From Streptococcus pseudopneumoniae (GTDB lineage: Bacteria; Bacillota; Bacilli; Lactobacillales; Streptococcaceae): 64,000 nucleotides of DNA. Below are positions 30,057-41,500 of this stretch, piece after piece. The notes beneath the pieces are model-generated. The model was not told where the DNA came from. It saw nothing but the letters and a program-made list of their open reading frames with translations, and made no database searches. Position numbers and translations under genes: made by a program. How positions within the stretch are numbered: the stretch's first letter is position 1; the number at the start of each line of letters is the position of its first letter. The stretch is taken from assembly GCF_001074565.1 (NCBI RefSeq), contig NZ_JUQX01000018.1:62001-126000 (forward strand), read 5' to 3'.

Positions 30057-31481
30057 TTATTTTTCGTCATACCAAGAGTAGTGGAAGGTTCCTTCTTTGT
30101 CTTTACGTTGGTAAGTGTGAGCACCAAAGTAGTCACGTTGTGCTTGGATCAAGTTAGCAGGAAGGTCTGCTGAACGATAGCTATCAAAGTAAGTAATGGC
30201 TGCTGAGAAAGTTGGTACTGGTACACCAGCTTGAACAGCAAGAGCTACGATATCACGAACTGCTTGTTGGTACTTAGCAGTAACATCCAAGAAGTACTCA
30301 TCCAAGAGAAGGTTTGCAAGGTCTGCATCACGGTTGTAAGCATCTGTGATCTTTTGCAAGAAACGTGAACGGATGATACAGCCATCACGCCAGATAGAGG
30401 CGATGTCCGCAAATGGCAAGTTCCAGTTGTTTTCTTTAGAAGCTACACGCAATTGGGCAAAACCTTGTGCGTAAGAAATGATTTTTGAGAAGTAAAGAGC
30501 TTGACGGATCTTTTCGATCAACTCAGCCTTGTCTCCTTCAAATTTGAAGGCAGCTGGTTTTGGTAGCACCTTGCTAGCATGTACACGCTCTTCTTTGTAT
30601 GTAGAGATGTAGCGGGCAAATACTGACTCAGTGATAAGTGACAATGGCACACCAAGGTCAAGTGATGATTGGCTCGTCCATTTACCAGTTCCCTTATTAC
30701 CTGCGGCATCAAGGATGTAGTCTACGATTGGGCCATCTTGACCTTCATCGTCTTTGCGTCCAAGAATATCAGCTGTGATTTGGATCAAATAGCTGTCCAA
30801 TTCACCCTTGTTCCACTCAGTAAAGATTTCAGCCATATCTTCTGCAGAAAGACCAAGCAAGTGTTGCATGAGGTCATAGCTTTCTGCGATCAATTGCATG
30901 TCACCATACTCGATACCGTTGTGGACCATTTTCACATAGTGACCAGCTCCATCAGGACCGATGTAAGTCACACATGGTTTGCCATCTTCTGGTGCTTTAG
31001 CTGAGATTTCTTCAAGAACATCAGCAACCAATTCGTAGGCTTCTTTTTGTCCACCAGGCATGATAGAAGGACCTTCAAGGGCACCTTTTTCACCACCAGA
31101 AACTCCAGTACCAATAAAGTTGATACCTGAGTTTGCCAGTTCTTCATTACGACGGATGGTATCTTTGTAGAAAGTGTTTCCTCCGTCGATTAAGATATCA
31201 CCCTTGTCAAGGTGTGGAAGAAGGGCCTGGATAGTTGCGTCTGTACCAGGTCCTGCTTGAACCATGAGCATGATACGACGAGGTTTTTCGATTGAGTTTA
31301 CAAAGCTTTCCACGTCATAGCTTGGCACAAAGTTCTTTTCAGGATGGCAGGCAATTACGTCTTCTGTTTTTTCTTTACTACGGTTGTAAATGGCAACTGT
31401 ATAGCCACGAGATTCGATATTTAGGGCAAGGTTACGACCCATTACGGCCATACCTACGACACCAAAGTTAGCTTTTGTCAT
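30057..31481 (-). CDS. gnd: 6-phosphogluconate dehydrogenase (decarboxylating)
   Basis: Oxidative pentose phosphate pathway enzyme making ribulose-5-phosphate and NADPH. The 474-residue protein has the NADP-binding [18 protein letters not shown] near 10-27, the substrate segment [18 protein letters not shown] near 129-146, and the catalytic-lysine motif [15 protein letters not shown] near 181-195. Length is standard. NADPH supply and the redox-sensing RitR encoded directly downstream make a sensible oxidative-stress pair. Confidence 0.98.
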   Translation of the reverse strand: MTKANFGVVGMAVMGRNLALNIESRGYTVAIYNRSKEKTEDVIACHPEKNFVPSYDVESFVNSIEKPRRIMLMVQAGPGTDATIQALLPHLDKGDILIDGGNTFYKDTIRRNEELANSGINFIGTGVSGGEKGALEGPSIMPGGQKEAYELVADVLEEISAKAPEDGKPCVTYIGPDGAGHYVKMVHNGIEYGDMQLIAESYDLMQHLLGLSAEDMAEIFTEWNKGELDSYLIQITADILGRKDDEGQDGPIVDYILDAAGNKGTGKWTSQSSLDLGVPLSLITESVFARYISTYKEERVHASKVLPKPAAFKFEGDKAELIEKIRQALYFSKIISYAQGFAQLRVASKENNWNLPFADIASIWRDGCIIRSRFLQKITDAYNRDADLANLLLDEYFLDVTAKYQQAVRDIVALAVQAGVPVPTFSAAITYFDSYRSADLPANLIQAQRDYFGAHTYQRKDKEGTFHYSWYDEK

Positions 31482-31556
31482 GTGACACTCCTCTTGTTTA
31501 ATATGTTTTATTTTATCATTTTTACCTATGAAAGGAAAGAATTTTGTAACGGTCTC

Positions 31557-32996
31557 CTAGTAGTCCAAGTCATCAGCATGACCAGAACCATTCCCTACAA
31601 AGTAACCCGTCTTACAGTTGAGAGTGAAGAGATAGGTTCCATCTGGTTTGTAAAGGTTGTAATAACCATTTCCGTTTACAATATTGACCCGTTCTAGGAT
31701 ATATTGGTTGCCAGTGATATAACCGCGAGCACGTGATGTCGCTAGGATTTGTTCCAAAACACCATCTGCAAAAGTCCAAGCAGGGTTGTTGCTATCGTCT
31801 ACAGCTGTTTGGTTGTACGGTACACGACTAGCACTTCTTTGAAGGTTAACACCATCAGTCGACAAACCACCATTGGTATCTCTAGCTGGTGCTGTGGTAC
31901 TTGTTGAAGGTGTCGTGCTGCTCGCATTGCTTTCTGTAGCTGAACTTGAACTTGCTTGACTAGAGCTTGAACTTGAACTAGAAGCACTTGTTTGTTGGCT
32001 CTTACCAAGGCTAATAGCTTTATCCAAGAGCTTGTCTAATTCTGTGTTACCTGTTTTGATTTCTGTAAACTTAGCGTCTGCTTTAGCTTTCGCATTGGTA
32101 TCCAAGACACCGTCAGTGATTGCCGGACTTTCAAAGAGGGCATTGACATCTTGGATGGCCTTGATTTGACTTGCTAAACTATCGTATTTTGACTTAGCTA
32201 ATGTATGATTACGACTACCTTCTAACTTATCTAGCAAGGTTTTCAGTTGACTCAACTTATCAAACTGGCTATTTTTCAAAGCTGTCTTATTTTCATCTGT
32301 ATAAAAGGCATCATAGAGCGTATTAAACTCTTGCAAGTCGGTTTGCGATTCCTGATTGCTTGAAGATGATTGAGAAGCCTGAATTTCTTGGTTTGAGCGA
32401 GATACTTGTCGGTAGACATAATACGTTCCAGCAAGAACAAGAATTGCAGCCACCACTGAGGCAATGATGATCATTCCCTTTTTCTTAGAGTCTTTCTCAG
32501 ATCCCGCCTGAGCCGAGCGTGATAGAGGAACAATCACTTCTTCCTCTTCTAGACTTTCTATCTCTTCATCTGTTTCTGTGTTGGCTAATACAAGTGGTTC
32601 CAGTTCTTGATTTTCCTCACCTAGAGGAGACAGCACAACACTAGCAGCCTCCGTTTCCTCTGTATGGCCAGAAACTTCCTCCGTAACAAGATGTGTTTCT
32701 TCGACTTCTTCAGAAGTCTCGCTAGATTCTCGCACTTCTTGAATCATATCTTCTAGACTTTGAGTGGAAGCTAGTTCTTCTTTTTTAAACTGACGAGTTT
32801 CAAACTTGTCAGCTTCAATCTCTTCACGGTGTTGTTTGATGTATTTGTCCAAGATATTGTCCTCAGGCAATACTCCTGCCTCCACCTCTTCATTCTTACG
32901 AATCACTTGACCAACAGTCAAATCTTTTGCTTCATCAAAGTCAAATTTGGGTTCTTGATGTCCTTTTTTATGACGATCACGTCTTTTCTTACTCAT
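31557..32996 (-). CDS. mapZ: Mid-cell-anchored division protein MapZ
   Basis: Marks the division site and guides the FtsZ ring in streptococci. The 479-residue protein has an acidic cytoplasmic N-terminus with Thr67 and Thr78, the positions phosphorylated by StkP in pneumococcus, a single membrane helix at about 174-195 ([20 protein letters not shown]), an extracellular helical region (about 215-340), a Ser-rich linker (about 340-375) and a compact C-terminal peptidoglycan-binding domain ending [10 protein letters not shown]. It lies between gnd and the methyltransferase gene, 12 bases from the latter. Confidence 0.92.
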   Translation of the reverse strand: MSKKRRDRHKKGHQEPKFDFDEAKDLTVGQVIRKNEEVEAGVLPEDNILDKYIKQHREEIEADKFETRQFKKEELASTQSLEDMIQEVRESSETSEEVEETHLVTEEVSGHTEETEAASVVLSPLGEENQELEPLVLANTETDEEIESLEEEEVIVPLSRSAQAGSEKDSKKKGMIIIASVVAAILVLAGTYYVYRQVSRSNQEIQASQSSSSNQESQTDLQEFNTLYDAFYTDENKTALKNSQFDKLSQLKTLLDKLEGSRNHTLAKSKYDSLASQIKAIQDVNALFESPAITDGVLDTNAKAKADAKFTEIKTGNTELDKLLDKAISLGKSQQTSASSSSSSSSQASSSSATESNASSTTPSTSTTAPARDTNGGLSTDGVNLQRSASRVPYNQTAVDDSNNPAWTFADGVLEQILATSRARGYITGNQYILERVNIVNGNGYYNLYKPDGTYLFTLNCKTGYFVGNGSGHADDLDY

Positions 32997-33008
32997 GAGT
33001 TCACCTTT

Positions 33009-34166
33009 CTATTTTAACTCCTGACGTTTGACACGCTGACCAAAGTATTGATACAAATCCACTTTTAAGGTCCCGTTATACAGTTTTCGTTTTTTATCTG
33101 CTGGACTTCCGTACTTGCTTTCAAAAGCTTCATCACTGGTCAGGATAAATTTACTCCAGGTTTTCAGTGGCGCAAATACCTGTCCCATCTCAGCATAGAG
33201 CTTGGTAACTCCTGCATCATCAGACAAGCGCTCTCCATATGGTGGATTGGAGATGATGACACCATTTACCTTGTCTGTGCGCAAGTCTTGTACCCGCATT
33301 TGCTTAAAGGTAATATCGCCCGCCACACCTGCTGCTTGGGCATTTGCCTTGGCAATTTCCACCATACGAGCGTCTATATCACAGCCCATAATATCCAGTT
33401 CAAGTTCACGATTGATTTTCTTAGTAGCCTCTGTGCGAACTTCTTGGATTAACCGATCGCTGACCCAGTTCCATTCTTCAAAAGCAAAGGAACGGCGAAG
33501 ACCTGGAGCCATCTTTCTGGCAATCATAGCCGCCTCGATACAGAAAGTTCCTGACCCGCAGGTCGGATCAATCAAAGGCTTGTCTGGATACCAGTTAGAG
33601 AGTTGTAAAATGGCCGCTGCCATATTTTCTTTGATAGGCGCTCCACCCTTTTCCGTACGATAACCACGTTTAAAAAGGCTAGAACCTGTCGTGTCAATCA
33701 TGACAGTTGCCATATCTTTCAGGATAGATACCTCAATCTTAAACTCGGGACCAGTTTCCATCAAGGGAACACCTTCTGGGCGGGCATAATGTTTTTGCAG
33801 TTTCTTGACAACAGCCTTCTTAGAAATAGCCTGCACACTGGGCTCATTGTGGAGTTTAGACTTAACACATTTGGCCTTTGAGATAGGGAAACGTGCTCCT
33901 AGCGGGAGATAGTTTTCCCAATCTAGAGCAAAAACTCCTTGAAAGAGCTCTTCAAAGGTCTTTGCAGGGAAGCTTCCAACTACAATCTTGATGCGGTTAG
34001 CTGCTCGAAGCCAAAGATTGGTCTCAATGATTGCCTTTACATCACCGTGGAAATGAACACGGCCATTTTCAACCTGGCAATCATAGCCTAGTTCTCGCAC
34101 CTCACGTCCAACGACAGCTTCAAGACCCGCTGCAGCAGTTGCGATTAAATTAAATTCTTTTTTCAT
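33009..34166 (-). CDS. RlmL-like 23S rRNA (guanine-N2) methyltransferase with THUMP domain
   Basis: S-adenosylmethionine-dependent RNA methyltransferase of the UPF0020 family. From the ATG at 34166 the product is 385 residues, the length known for this streptococcal gene; an upstream GTG start adds 11 unlikely residues. The N-terminal THUMP RNA-binding domain spans about 1-160; the Rossmann domain has DPTCGSGTFCIEAA and the catalytic NPPYGERL. Databases sometimes label it a DNA adenine methylase, but THUMP plus UPF0020 argues for rRNA. Which nucleotide is modified is inferred from RlmL/RlmK homology. Confidence 0.85.
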   Translation of the reverse strand: MKKEFNLIATAAAGLEAVVGREVRELGYDCQVENGRVHFHGDVKAIIETNLWLRAANRIKIVVGSFPAKTFEELFQGVFALDWENYLPLGARFPISKAKCVKSKLHNEPSVQAISKKAVVKKLQKHYARPEGVPLMETGPEFKIEVSILKDMATVMIDTTGSSLFKRGYRTEKGGAPIKENMAAAILQLSNWYPDKPLIDPTCGSGTFCIEAAMIARKMAPGLRRSFAFEEWNWVSDRLIQEVRTEATKKINRELELDIMGCDIDARMVEIAKANAQAAGVAGDITFKQMRVQDLRTDKVNGVIISNPPYGERLSDDAGVTKLYAEMGQVFAPLKTWSKFILTSDEAFESKYGSPADKKRKLYNGTLKVDLYQYFGQRVKRQELK

Positions 34167-34202
34167 TTTACAGTCTTGTAAGACCTTTCTTTTGTTCACT
34201 TT

Positions 34203-34240
34203 AAAAAATGAGGTTGAGAAAGATTTCTCAGCCCCAACCT
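34203..34240 (-). terminator. Terminator of rnpB
   Basis: On the minus strand TGAGAAA-TC-TTTCTCA, extended by AGGT/ACCT across a bulge, followed by CATTTTTT, just after the RNase P RNA. Confidence 0.75.
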
Positions 34241-34640
34241 ATATGCAATTTTCTATAAGCCATGTTTTGTTCCAGAAGTGACTAGGACCACTTCCTTCGA
34301 TAATCATCTGTCTACCACTAACAGCATCTAGCTGCTAGCAGTCAGAGTACTACGTTCGTTTCCGTGCACTCCATGCCCCGACCAAAATTTGGGTTGCTAG
34401 CTTGAGGGGTTTACCGCGTTCCACTCTCTCCGTTTCCAGAGAGACTCCGTCACTGTGGCACTTTCAAGCCTAATCTGACTTATCCGAAGACTTAGCCATT
34501 TCGACTGCCGTAACGATCTCTCGTCCCTAGGCTTATGGTTTCGCCTAGCACAAACACTACAGGCATCACAGCCTGTGCTAGCATGGACTTTCCTCATGAA
34601 AAGAGAATCTCTTCACGCGATTATCCAAAAATTGCATTTA
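34241..34640 (-). ncRNA. rnpB: RNase P RNA, bacterial type B
   Basis: Catalytic RNA that matures tRNA 5' ends. On the minus strand the conserved blocks appear in order: GAGGAAAGTCCATGC near the 5' part, GAAACCATAAGCC, GTGCCACAGTGACGG, GAAACGGAGAGAGTGGAACG (P15-like area), GTAAACCCCTC and, near the 3' end, GACAGATGATTATCGAAGG. The ends pair (ATGCAATTTTTGG with CTATAGAAAATTGCAT). About 400 bases, normal for Firmicutes type B. The 5' boundary may lie up to about 12 bases further upstream; a TATAAT overlaps the gpsB stop codon. Confidence 0.96.
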
Positions 34641-34660
34641 TGCACTTGATAGACACTCAA

Positions 34661-34990
34661 TTATACATCTTCATTGTCTAAAATTTGTTTACCAAACACT
34701 TCTTTTTCAAGTCGATTCAATCGTTTCAAGATATCAAAGTTTGTCATCGAGGTAGAAGCGGTAACTTCGATAGAATCTGGCTGAGTTGGAACTGACTGTG
34801 GTTTACGAGACAATTCGTCCTTCAAATCCGCTATCTCTTGACGAAGAGATTTGACCAAAGCCGCATAAGTCTCATAATCCTTAATCACATCATCAAGGAA
34901 TTCATCCACTTCTGCTTTGCTATATCCGCGAACTTCACGTCCGAAGTCTTGTTCAAAAATATCTTTCGCTGAAAATATAATACTTGCCAT
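34661..34990 (-). CDS. gpsB: Cell division regulator GpsB
   Basis: Small coiled-coil DivIVA-like protein that coordinates septal and peripheral wall synthesis and works with StkP and penicillin-binding proteins. The ATG at 34990 after GGAGAGAG gives 109 residues, the pneumococcal length; an upstream in-frame start adds four residues and lacks a good site. The N-terminal DivIVA-type domain reads [20 protein letters not shown], with the C-terminal trimerising part [16 protein letters not shown]. It is in front of rnpB and behind the DUF1273 gene. Confidence 0.93.
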   Translation of the reverse strand: MASIIFSAKDIFEQDFGREVRGYSKAEVDEFLDDVIKDYETYAALVKSLRQEIADLKDELSRKPQSVPTQPDSIEVTASTSMTNFDILKRLNRLEKEVFGKQILDNEDV

Positions 34991-35059
34991 GTCTCTCTCC
35001 ATTCTGGGTTACTAGTATTATTATATAAAAAAAGACAAGTAAAAATCAAGGTCAAAGCC

Positions 35060-35587
35060 TTACTTTTCGGAAAAATTTTCTACTATTTCATTCAAGTCCT
35101 CAAATGTTAATCGTCTTGTAACATAGTCCGCTTGATTTTTCATCATTTGGTAAAAATATCGTAACTTGGTTTCCTTTTCTTCATCGTAAAAAAGATAACA
35201 AGTATCTGTATTTTCCAGCAGAAATTTCTGATAATCACGCAGTTGCCCCTTGTGCTCATATTGTGGATAGGCATATTTGACAAAGTCAACCTGCTTGAAC
35301 TCACTCAATTTCGCTTGATTTGCTTCATTCCAATTACTGCCATGGGTTTCAAAATCAAAAATGGTCGCCAATTGAAATCCATAGTCTTCTTTCATTTCTT
35401 TAGCTACTTGAAGCGCCCAGTACTCAAAGCCCAAGGTCCCTGTAAAGACAAGCCAGGTCACCCCTTCCTCTGCTAGACCTTCCAAGTCTCTACCAATGGC
35501 TTTTTTGATCATGTCAACGCGAATATCCTTGTCATTAAAGAGACCAAGGTCGAAGGCAGAATAGCCTAAAATCAAGGCTGTATGCAT
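35060..35587 (-). CDS. DUF1273 family protein (YpsA-like)
   Basis: A 175-residue cytoplasmic protein with a Rossmann-like fold of the YpsA/DUF1273 (SLOG-type) family. The family segments are visible: [15 protein letters not shown] at the start, [20 protein letters not shown] near 50-70 and [20 protein letters not shown] near 132-151. The start at 35587 follows AAAGGATG; a longer frame begins with hydrophobic residues that do not fit the family. In Bacillus, YpsA affects cell division and gpsB lies next to it, the same as here. The ligand is unknown. Confidence 0.82.
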   Translation of the reverse strand: MHTALILGYSAFDLGLFNDKDIRVDMIKKAIGRDLEGLAEEGVTWLVFTGTLGFEYWALQVAKEMKEDYGFQLATIFDFETHGSNWNEANQAKLSEFKQVDFVKYAYPQYEHKGQLRDYQKFLLENTDTCYLFYDEEKETKLRYFYQMMKNQADYVTRRLTFEDLNEIVENFSEK

Positions 35588-35616
35588 TTTTTCATCCTTT
35601 CTGTATACTTTTATGG

Positions 35617-35622
35617 TATAAT
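35617..35622 (+). promoter_or_regulatory. recU-pbp1A promoter (extended -10)
   Basis: TATAAT preceded by TGG, 33 bases before the recU start, with a poor -35. A GGAG ribosome-binding site is at 35647. Confidence 0.65.
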
Positions 35623-35654
35623 AGAGTGATGTTATTGTACCAATAAGGAGAATT

Positions 35655-36251
35655 ATGGTCAACTATCCACATAAAATTTCATCACAAAAAAGACAACCAT
35701 CCCTTTCAAAAACTAAAAATTTCGCAAATCGGGGGATGTCCTTTGAAAAGATGATCAATGCTACGAACGACTACTACTTGTCGCATGGGCTGGCTGTTAT
35801 CCACAAGAAACCGACTCCCATCCAAATCGTACGTGTCGATTATCCCCAAAGAAGTCGAGCCAAGATTGTTGAAGCATACTTCAGACAGGCCTCAACAACA
35901 GACTATTCGGGGGTTTATGATGGATACTACATCGACTTTGAAGCAAAGGAAACTAGGCAGAAACATGCGATCCCGATGAAGAATTTTCATCTCCATCAGA
36001 TCCAACACATGGAACAAGTCCTTGCCCAACAAGGGATCTGCTTTGTACTCCTTCACTTTTCTTCTCAGCAAGAAACCTACTTATTGCCGGCCATTGACTT
36101 GATTCGTTTCTATCATCAAGATATGGGACAAAAGTCAATGCCACTTGGATATATTCAAGAAAATGGATATAGGATTGAGCCTGGTGCCTTTCCTCAGATT
36201 CCCTATCTCGATATTATCAAAGAACATTTACTGGGTGGTAAAACAAGATGA
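35655..36251 (+). CDS. recU: Holliday junction resolvase RecU
   Basis: Cuts four-way DNA junctions in recombination and chromosome segregation. The 198-residue protein has the RecU nuclease core: [17 protein letters not shown], then [21 protein letters not shown], holding the Asp and Glu-x-Lys of the metal site, and FHLHQIQHM. It overlaps pbp1A by four bases, the conserved recU-pbp1A operon of Firmicutes linking wall synthesis with chromosome processing. Confidence 0.96.
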   Translation: MVNYPHKISSQKRQPSLSKTKNFANRGMSFEKMINATNDYYLSHGLAVIHKKPTPIQIVRVDYPQRSRAKIVEAYFRQASTTDYSGVYDGYYIDFEAKETRQKHAIPMKNFHLHQIQHMEQVLAQQGICFVLLHFSSQQETYLLPAIDLIRFYHQDMGQKSMPLGYIQENGYRIEPGAFPQIPYLDIIKEHLLGGKTR

Positions 36252-38401
36252 ACAAACAAATTTTCCTGCGAATAGCTAAGTATGTCAGTATCTGTCTCTT
36301 AACTGTATTTATCGCAGCAGTTGTGCTAGGCGGGGGACTCTTCCTCTACTATGTCAGCAAGGCTCCGGCCCTATCTGAAAGTAAACTAGTCGCTACAACG
36401 TCTAGCAAGATCTATGACAAAAACGATGAACTCATTGCCGATCTTGGATCAGAACGTCGGGTAAATGCGCAAGCAAATGAAATCCCTACAGAGTTGGTTA
36501 ATGCCATCGTCTCAATTGAAGACCATCGTTTCTTTAATCACCGTGGGGTTGATACTATTCGTATCCTCGGTGCCACTCTACGAAATCTTCGTGGTGGTGG
36601 AGGCCTTCAGGGAGCTTCAACCTTAACGCAGCAGCTGATTAAATTAACTTATTTCTCTACATCAACGTCGGACCAGACTCTTTCACGTAAGGCTCAAGAA
36701 GCTTGGCTTGCCGTTCAACTAGAACAGAAAGCAACCAAGCAAGAAATCCTGACCTACTACATCAACAAGGTCTACATGTCAAACGGTAACTACGGTATGC
36801 AAACTGCTGCCCAAAATTACTATGGCAAGGACCTCAAAGATTTGAGTATCCCGCAGTTGGCTCTCCTTGCCGGAATGCCTCAGGCGCCAAATCAGTATGA
36901 TCCATACTCACATCCAGAAGCTGCTCAAGAACGACGCAATCTCGTCCTCTCTGAGATGAAGGGACAAGGTTACATTTCAGCTGAGCAATATGAAAAAGCA
37001 ATCAATACTCCAATTACGGACGGACTTCAAAGTCTAAAATCGGCTAATAGTTATCCTCCACACATGGACAACTATCTCAAAGAGGTAATCGATCAAGTCG
37101 AACAAGAAACAGGCTACAATCTCTTAACGACTGGTATGGATGTCTACACCAACGTTGATCCTAAAGTTCAACAACATCTCTGGGATATCTACAATACTGA
37201 CGAGTATGTCAACTATCCAGATGATGAAATGCAAGTGGCATCAACAATCGTTGATGTGACAAACGGGAAAGTCATTGCCCAATTAGGTTCTCGTCACCAA
37301 TCAAGCAATGTTTCTTTTGGAATCAATCAAGCTGTTGAAACCAACCGAGACTGGGGATCAACGATGAAGCCAATCACAGATTATGCACCTGCTTTGGAGT
37401 ACGATATCTATGATTCAACTGCTTCAATTGTTCACGATGTTCCTTACAATTATCCTGGAACAGACACTCCTGTCTACAACTGGGATAGAAGTTACTTTGG
37501 AAATATTACCATCCAATATGCGCTCCAACAATCACGAAACGTTACAGCCGTAGAAACCTTGAATAAAGTTGGTTTAGACAGAGCCAAAACCTTCCTAAAT
37601 GGACTTGGTATTGACTATTCAGATATGCACTATGCAAATGCCATTTCAAGTAATACAACTGAATCTAACAAAAAGTATGGAGCAAGTAGCGAAAAGATGG
37701 CTGCTGCTTACGCAGCTTTTGCTAACGGTGGTATCTACCGCAAGCCGATGTATATCAACAAAATTGTCTTCAGTGATGGCAGTTCAAAAGAATTCTCTGA
37801 TCCTGGTACTCGTGCCATGAAAGAGACAACAGCCTATATGATGACGGATATGATGAAAACTGTCCTGGCATATGGAACTGGTCGAGGAGCCTACCTCCCA
37901 TGGTTGCCACAAGCTGGTAAAACTGGTACATCAAACTACACGGATGATGAGATTGAAAACTACATTAAGAACACTGGTTATGTTGCTCCTGACGAAATGT
38001 TCGTTGGCTATACTCGTAAATATTCAATGGCCGTTTGGACTGGTTACTCGAACCGCCTGACTCCTATTGTTGGTGATGGCTTCTATGTTGCTGCTAAGGT
38101 TTACCGTTCGATGATGACTTATCTATCTGAAGATGATCATCCTGGTGACTGGACTATGCCAGAAGGACTCTACAGAGGTGGAGAATTCGTCTTTAAAAAA
38201 GGCGCACGTCCTGCGTGGACTGCTCCTGCTCCTCAGCAAAGTCCAACACCTGAAAGCTCTAGCTCAACTTCAGAGAGTTCTAGTACACAAGCAAGTACAA
38301 CAACTCCAAATTCAGGTACAAGCGAGAACAATACGCAACAACCAAATACCACTCCTGGTCAACAAAACCAAAACCAGAACTCGCAACCAGCACAACCTTA
38401 A
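36248..38401 (+). CDS. pbp1A: Penicillin-binding protein 1A (bifunctional)
   Basis: Class A enzyme polymerising and cross-linking peptidoglycan. The 717-residue protein has a membrane anchor (about 12-36), a glycosyltransferase GT51 domain with [12 protein letters not shown] and [11 protein letters not shown], and a transpeptidase domain with active Ser371 in STMK, Ser429-Arg-Asn and Lys558-Thr-Gly. The C-terminus is Ser/Thr/Asn/Gln-rich. Relative to the reference pneumococcal protein numbering is shifted by one. Position 433 is Thr (SRNVTAV) and 575-578 read NTGY, both variants linked in pneumococcus to mosaic, beta-lactam-resistant alleles, but Thr372 in the STMK motif is unaltered. Co-translated with recU. 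Confidence 0.97.
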   Translation: MNKQIFLRIAKYVSICLLTVFIAAVVLGGGLFLYYVSKAPALSESKLVATTSSKIYDKNDELIADLGSERRVNAQANEIPTELVNAIVSIEDHRFFNHRGVDTIRILGATLRNLRGGGGLQGASTLTQQLIKLTYFSTSTSDQTLSRKAQEAWLAVQLEQKATKQEILTYYINKVYMSNGNYGMQTAAQNYYGKDLKDLSIPQLALLAGMPQAPNQYDPYSHPEAAQERRNLVLSEMKGQGYISAEQYEKAINTPITDGLQSLKSANSYPPHMDNYLKEVIDQVEQETGYNLLTTGMDVYTNVDPKVQQHLWDIYNTDEYVNYPDDEMQVASTIVDVTNGKVIAQLGSRHQSSNVSFGINQAVETNRDWGSTMKPITDYAPALEYDIYDSTASIVHDVPYNYPGTDTPVYNWDRSYFGNITIQYALQQSRNVTAVETLNKVGLDRAKTFLNGLGIDYSDMHYANAISSNTTESNKKYGASSEKMAAAYAAFANGGIYRKPMYINKIVFSDGSSKEFSDPGTRAMKETTAYMMTDMMKTVLAYGTGRGAYLPWLPQAGKTGTSNYTDDEIENYIKNTGYVAPDEMFVGYTRKYSMAVWTGYSNRLTPIVGDGFYVAAKVYRSMMTYLSEDDHPGDWTMPEGLYRGGEFVFKKGARPAWTAPAPQQSPTPESSSSTSESSSTQASTTTPNSGTSENNTQQPNTTPGQQNQNQNSQPAQP

Positions 38402-38407
38402 AATATG

Positions 38408-38434
38408 ATCCACCCAAAATTGGGTGGATTTTTT
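38408..38434 (+). terminator. Terminator after pbp1A
   Basis: ATCCACCCAAAATTGGGTGGAT, a perfect inverted repeat, then TTTTT. Confidence 0.93.
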
Positions 38435-38468
38435 CATACCATACAAACTTTCTTTTTTATTAAATTCA

Positions 38469-38500
38469 AAAAACCTGAGAAGAAATCTTCTCAGGTTTTT
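38469..38500. terminator. Bidirectional terminator between convergent pbp1A and the giant glycosidase gene
   Basis: AAAACCTGAGAAGA-AA-TCTTCTCAGGTTTTT is symmetrical, with A and T runs on both sides, so it can stop transcripts arriving on either strand. Confidence 0.88.
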
Positions 38501-38571
38501 CTATTCTATGAACCTCACTATTATTGATTTAGAAAATATACTCTTAGTCAATCTTAGAAGGTTTTATAGTC

Positions 38572-41500
38572 CTAATCTTTCTTCATCTTTGCTACAAAGA
38601 GAGCAGATAGGGCTAGGCTAACTCCTGCTAGGAAGAGAGCTGTGTCAGATTGACTCTCACCAGTTGCTGGCAAGCTTTGTTCAGCTTTTTCTCGGTTCGT
38701 CACTTCTTGTTTTAGATCCGGTGCCGGTGTCTTACCTTCATCTGAAGCAAGTGAGCTAAGTTTAAACTCAGGTTTCTCTACTGTTGGAGCAGCTTGGTCG
38801 CCTACTGTCGATAATGGACCTGTGTATTCTGGAAGCTCATGTACCAGTGCCATAACAGCATTGACACCGCCCTTGAACTCAGGTTTCTCTATTGTCGGAG
38901 CAGCTTGGTCACCTACTGTCGCTACTGGGCCTGTGTACTCTGGAAGTTCATGTACTAGGGCTTCAACTGCATTGACACCGCCCTTGAACTCAGGTTTCTC
39001 TACTGTTGGAGCAGCTTGGTCACCTACTGTCGCTACTGGACCTGTATACTCTGGAAGTTCATGTACTAGGGCTTCAACTGAATTGACACCGCCTGTGAAT
39101 TCAGGAACCTCAAGAACAGGTGCTGGCTCTTCGCCCTTACTTGATTGAACCGGTTCTTCTGTTAATTCTTGATGGAAGCTTGCCAATTCATAAAACTCAG
39201 CCTTGCCGCCTTCCCAGACTAATTTGACGTCTAGAAGAGAGCCGCCATTTCGGATAGCGAAGGTTTGGAGACTAGATGTAATGGCACCGAGGTCTGTCCA
39301 ACTGTCTTGACCATCCTTGAGTGTTCTAGCAAGAATACGTGCTTTCGCTCCTTCAGGAAGACTAGAAACGAGACGAAGGTGGTTAGCATTGGTCGGCTCA
39401 GACAAGTGATAAACCAACTCGCCCTTGTCTTTTTCAGACTTATAGCTGGTCAAGACTTTTCCGTCTACAAGATTATTATAAAGGTTGCCTTGGCTTTCTC
39501 CACCACTTCCTTCTACTGTTGGATCATTGATTGGTTTGACAAATTCACCATCGTTGATGACCAATTCTGTAAATCCTACAAAACGGGCATCATAATCCGC
39601 TGTATAGAGGACACGGAGATAGTTGGCTTTGACTGGAGTCGTCAATTCACCCTCGATGTAGCGATTTCCTGGCATCTTAGAATCATGTGTCCAACCATCT
39701 GTCAGAGAATCATCGTGTTGGCTATTGGCCACACCATCTCCCACTGTCACGACATCTGTCCAAGTTTTACCGTCTTGACTGACTTGGATCTTACCATCAC
39801 GAAGGTAGTTTTGAGTTCCGTCTTGGATGTAGGCTCTAATCTTCTTGATAGTGCGTTCGCTACCAAGTTTCAAGGTCACATGACCATCTTTACGGGCATA
39901 GTCTGAAAACTCAACGAAGTTGTTATAAACACCGTCAAATAGTTGATCTAGGTTGTTCAATTTACGAACATCATTGCTTCCGTATGTTGGATGAATGCCC
40001 ATAGTTGTAGATTCTAGTTTGGTTGGTTGCACTTCTTTGGTTGTCACAAGGAGAGAAGTGGCTGTCACAGCTTGTTCCTGATCTGTTTTATTGACCAGAC
40101 GAACATAACGTACTAAGTGGGTTGCCACAGATCTGTCTGTCAACTGGCTGGCTGATGTCCATTCTTGCGCATTTGCAGAGTACTCTAGGCTAAGAGCTGG
40201 ATTGGCCTGACCTTTGAGTTGGATGCTCTTGATCTGATGGATACGGTCAAGCTTCATTCCTAGATAGCTATGAGCAGGGAGTTTGGTTCCAGCTGGAATT
40301 TGAAGCTCGTAACTGCCCAAGCTATCCACTACCGGCGTTTCCTTCAAGGAGTCCACGTTGGTGTCTGTTAACTCACTATTTCCAGAGCGTGTCTCAACAG
40401 AGAAGTCCTGAATACGCCACCAGAGGTCGAGAGCCTTGGTATTGCGGACTCGGATGTAACGAGCATTGATCGCTCTGGTCACTTCCTTGGTTTGTTCTCC
40501 TGATAGGCGATCCAACTCTTGCCATGCAGTTCCATCTGTAGAGTACTCAAGTGCACCTGCGGCAAGCTTATCACCCGTTCCTTGGCGAAGTCGTACTTTA
40601 GTGACTGACTTGACTTCACCGAGGTCAAGTTGTGCCCAGGCATCTACTGGTGTCGTATTGCTACCGTCAGCATTTGCCATCATGGCTTCTGTATTGTCCT
40701 TGCCATCAGTTATTTGACGGGCTGAGGTATTTAGTTTGTAAACTAAGTTTGAACTTAGACTAACTGTCGTTGCTTGTTGGCTACGAGCTTTTTCAACTGG
40801 ACGGTTAACTGCAATTTCCTGAACTGCAAACCAGGTATTTTCACGATCTGCTGTCGCAATCATACGAACTGCTTTGGCCTTGATAGTGAGATTTTCAAAC
40901 TTAAGAAGGGATTCATTTCCAACATAGCTTGGCTCTTTCAAAGTTACCCAGTTGTCATTTTCATCTTGATACTGCACTTCTGCCTTACTAAAGGTATCAC
41001 GTGGATTTGCCTGCGTTCCCATAGCAAAGGTCAAGGTTTGGATATCTACCGGTTTGTTGAATTTCATACCGATATAATCACCTGTCTTGATGCTGTTTGG
41101 TGATTTAATAATCGCGTGGGTTGCCAAGTCGCCATCTGTTACTTCTGCCAAACCACCTTCTACACCTGTTCGATTGGTGATAAAGGTGCTGATGATTTGG
41201 TCTGGATGCAAGACTTTTTGAACTTCAGATGCTAGAACTTCCTTCAAGGATAGGATAAATGGACGAATATGTTGAACACCCAATTCAGCTTTTTCCATAT
41301 GGTCTACATAATGGAAGGTGTGAGTTTGAGACTGTTCGTACAATTTCAAACCTTTATAGTAGCTATCCCAAAGTTTGGCTGCATCGTTTGTAGCCATAGC
41401 TTCTGTTCCTGTAAGGAAGGCATCTAGGGCATTCATTTGATCAATTGCATTATCCAACCAATAGTGGATTTGCGCAACCATCTTTTTATCGCCTGATGCT

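Noticed and set aside
34397..34597. 66-codon minus-strand ORF between the methyltransferase and gpsB
   Set aside because: It lies entirely within the RNase P RNA, whose conserved blocks explain the sequence.
38424..38621. Small plus-strand ORF after pbp1A
   Set aside because: It spans a bidirectional terminator and runs into the end of the convergent gene; no ribosome-binding site.
38781..39113. Regular direct repeats that could be read as a CRISPR-like or satellite array
   Set aside because: The period is 111 bases, a multiple of three, the units are in frame and code for a homologous peptide repeat before the LPATG anchor. There are no unique spacers and no cas genes.
39265..39906. 213-codon plus-strand ORF opposite the giant glycosidase gene
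   Set aside because: No ribosome-binding site, no recognisable domain, and the opposite strand encodes clear F5/8 modules.
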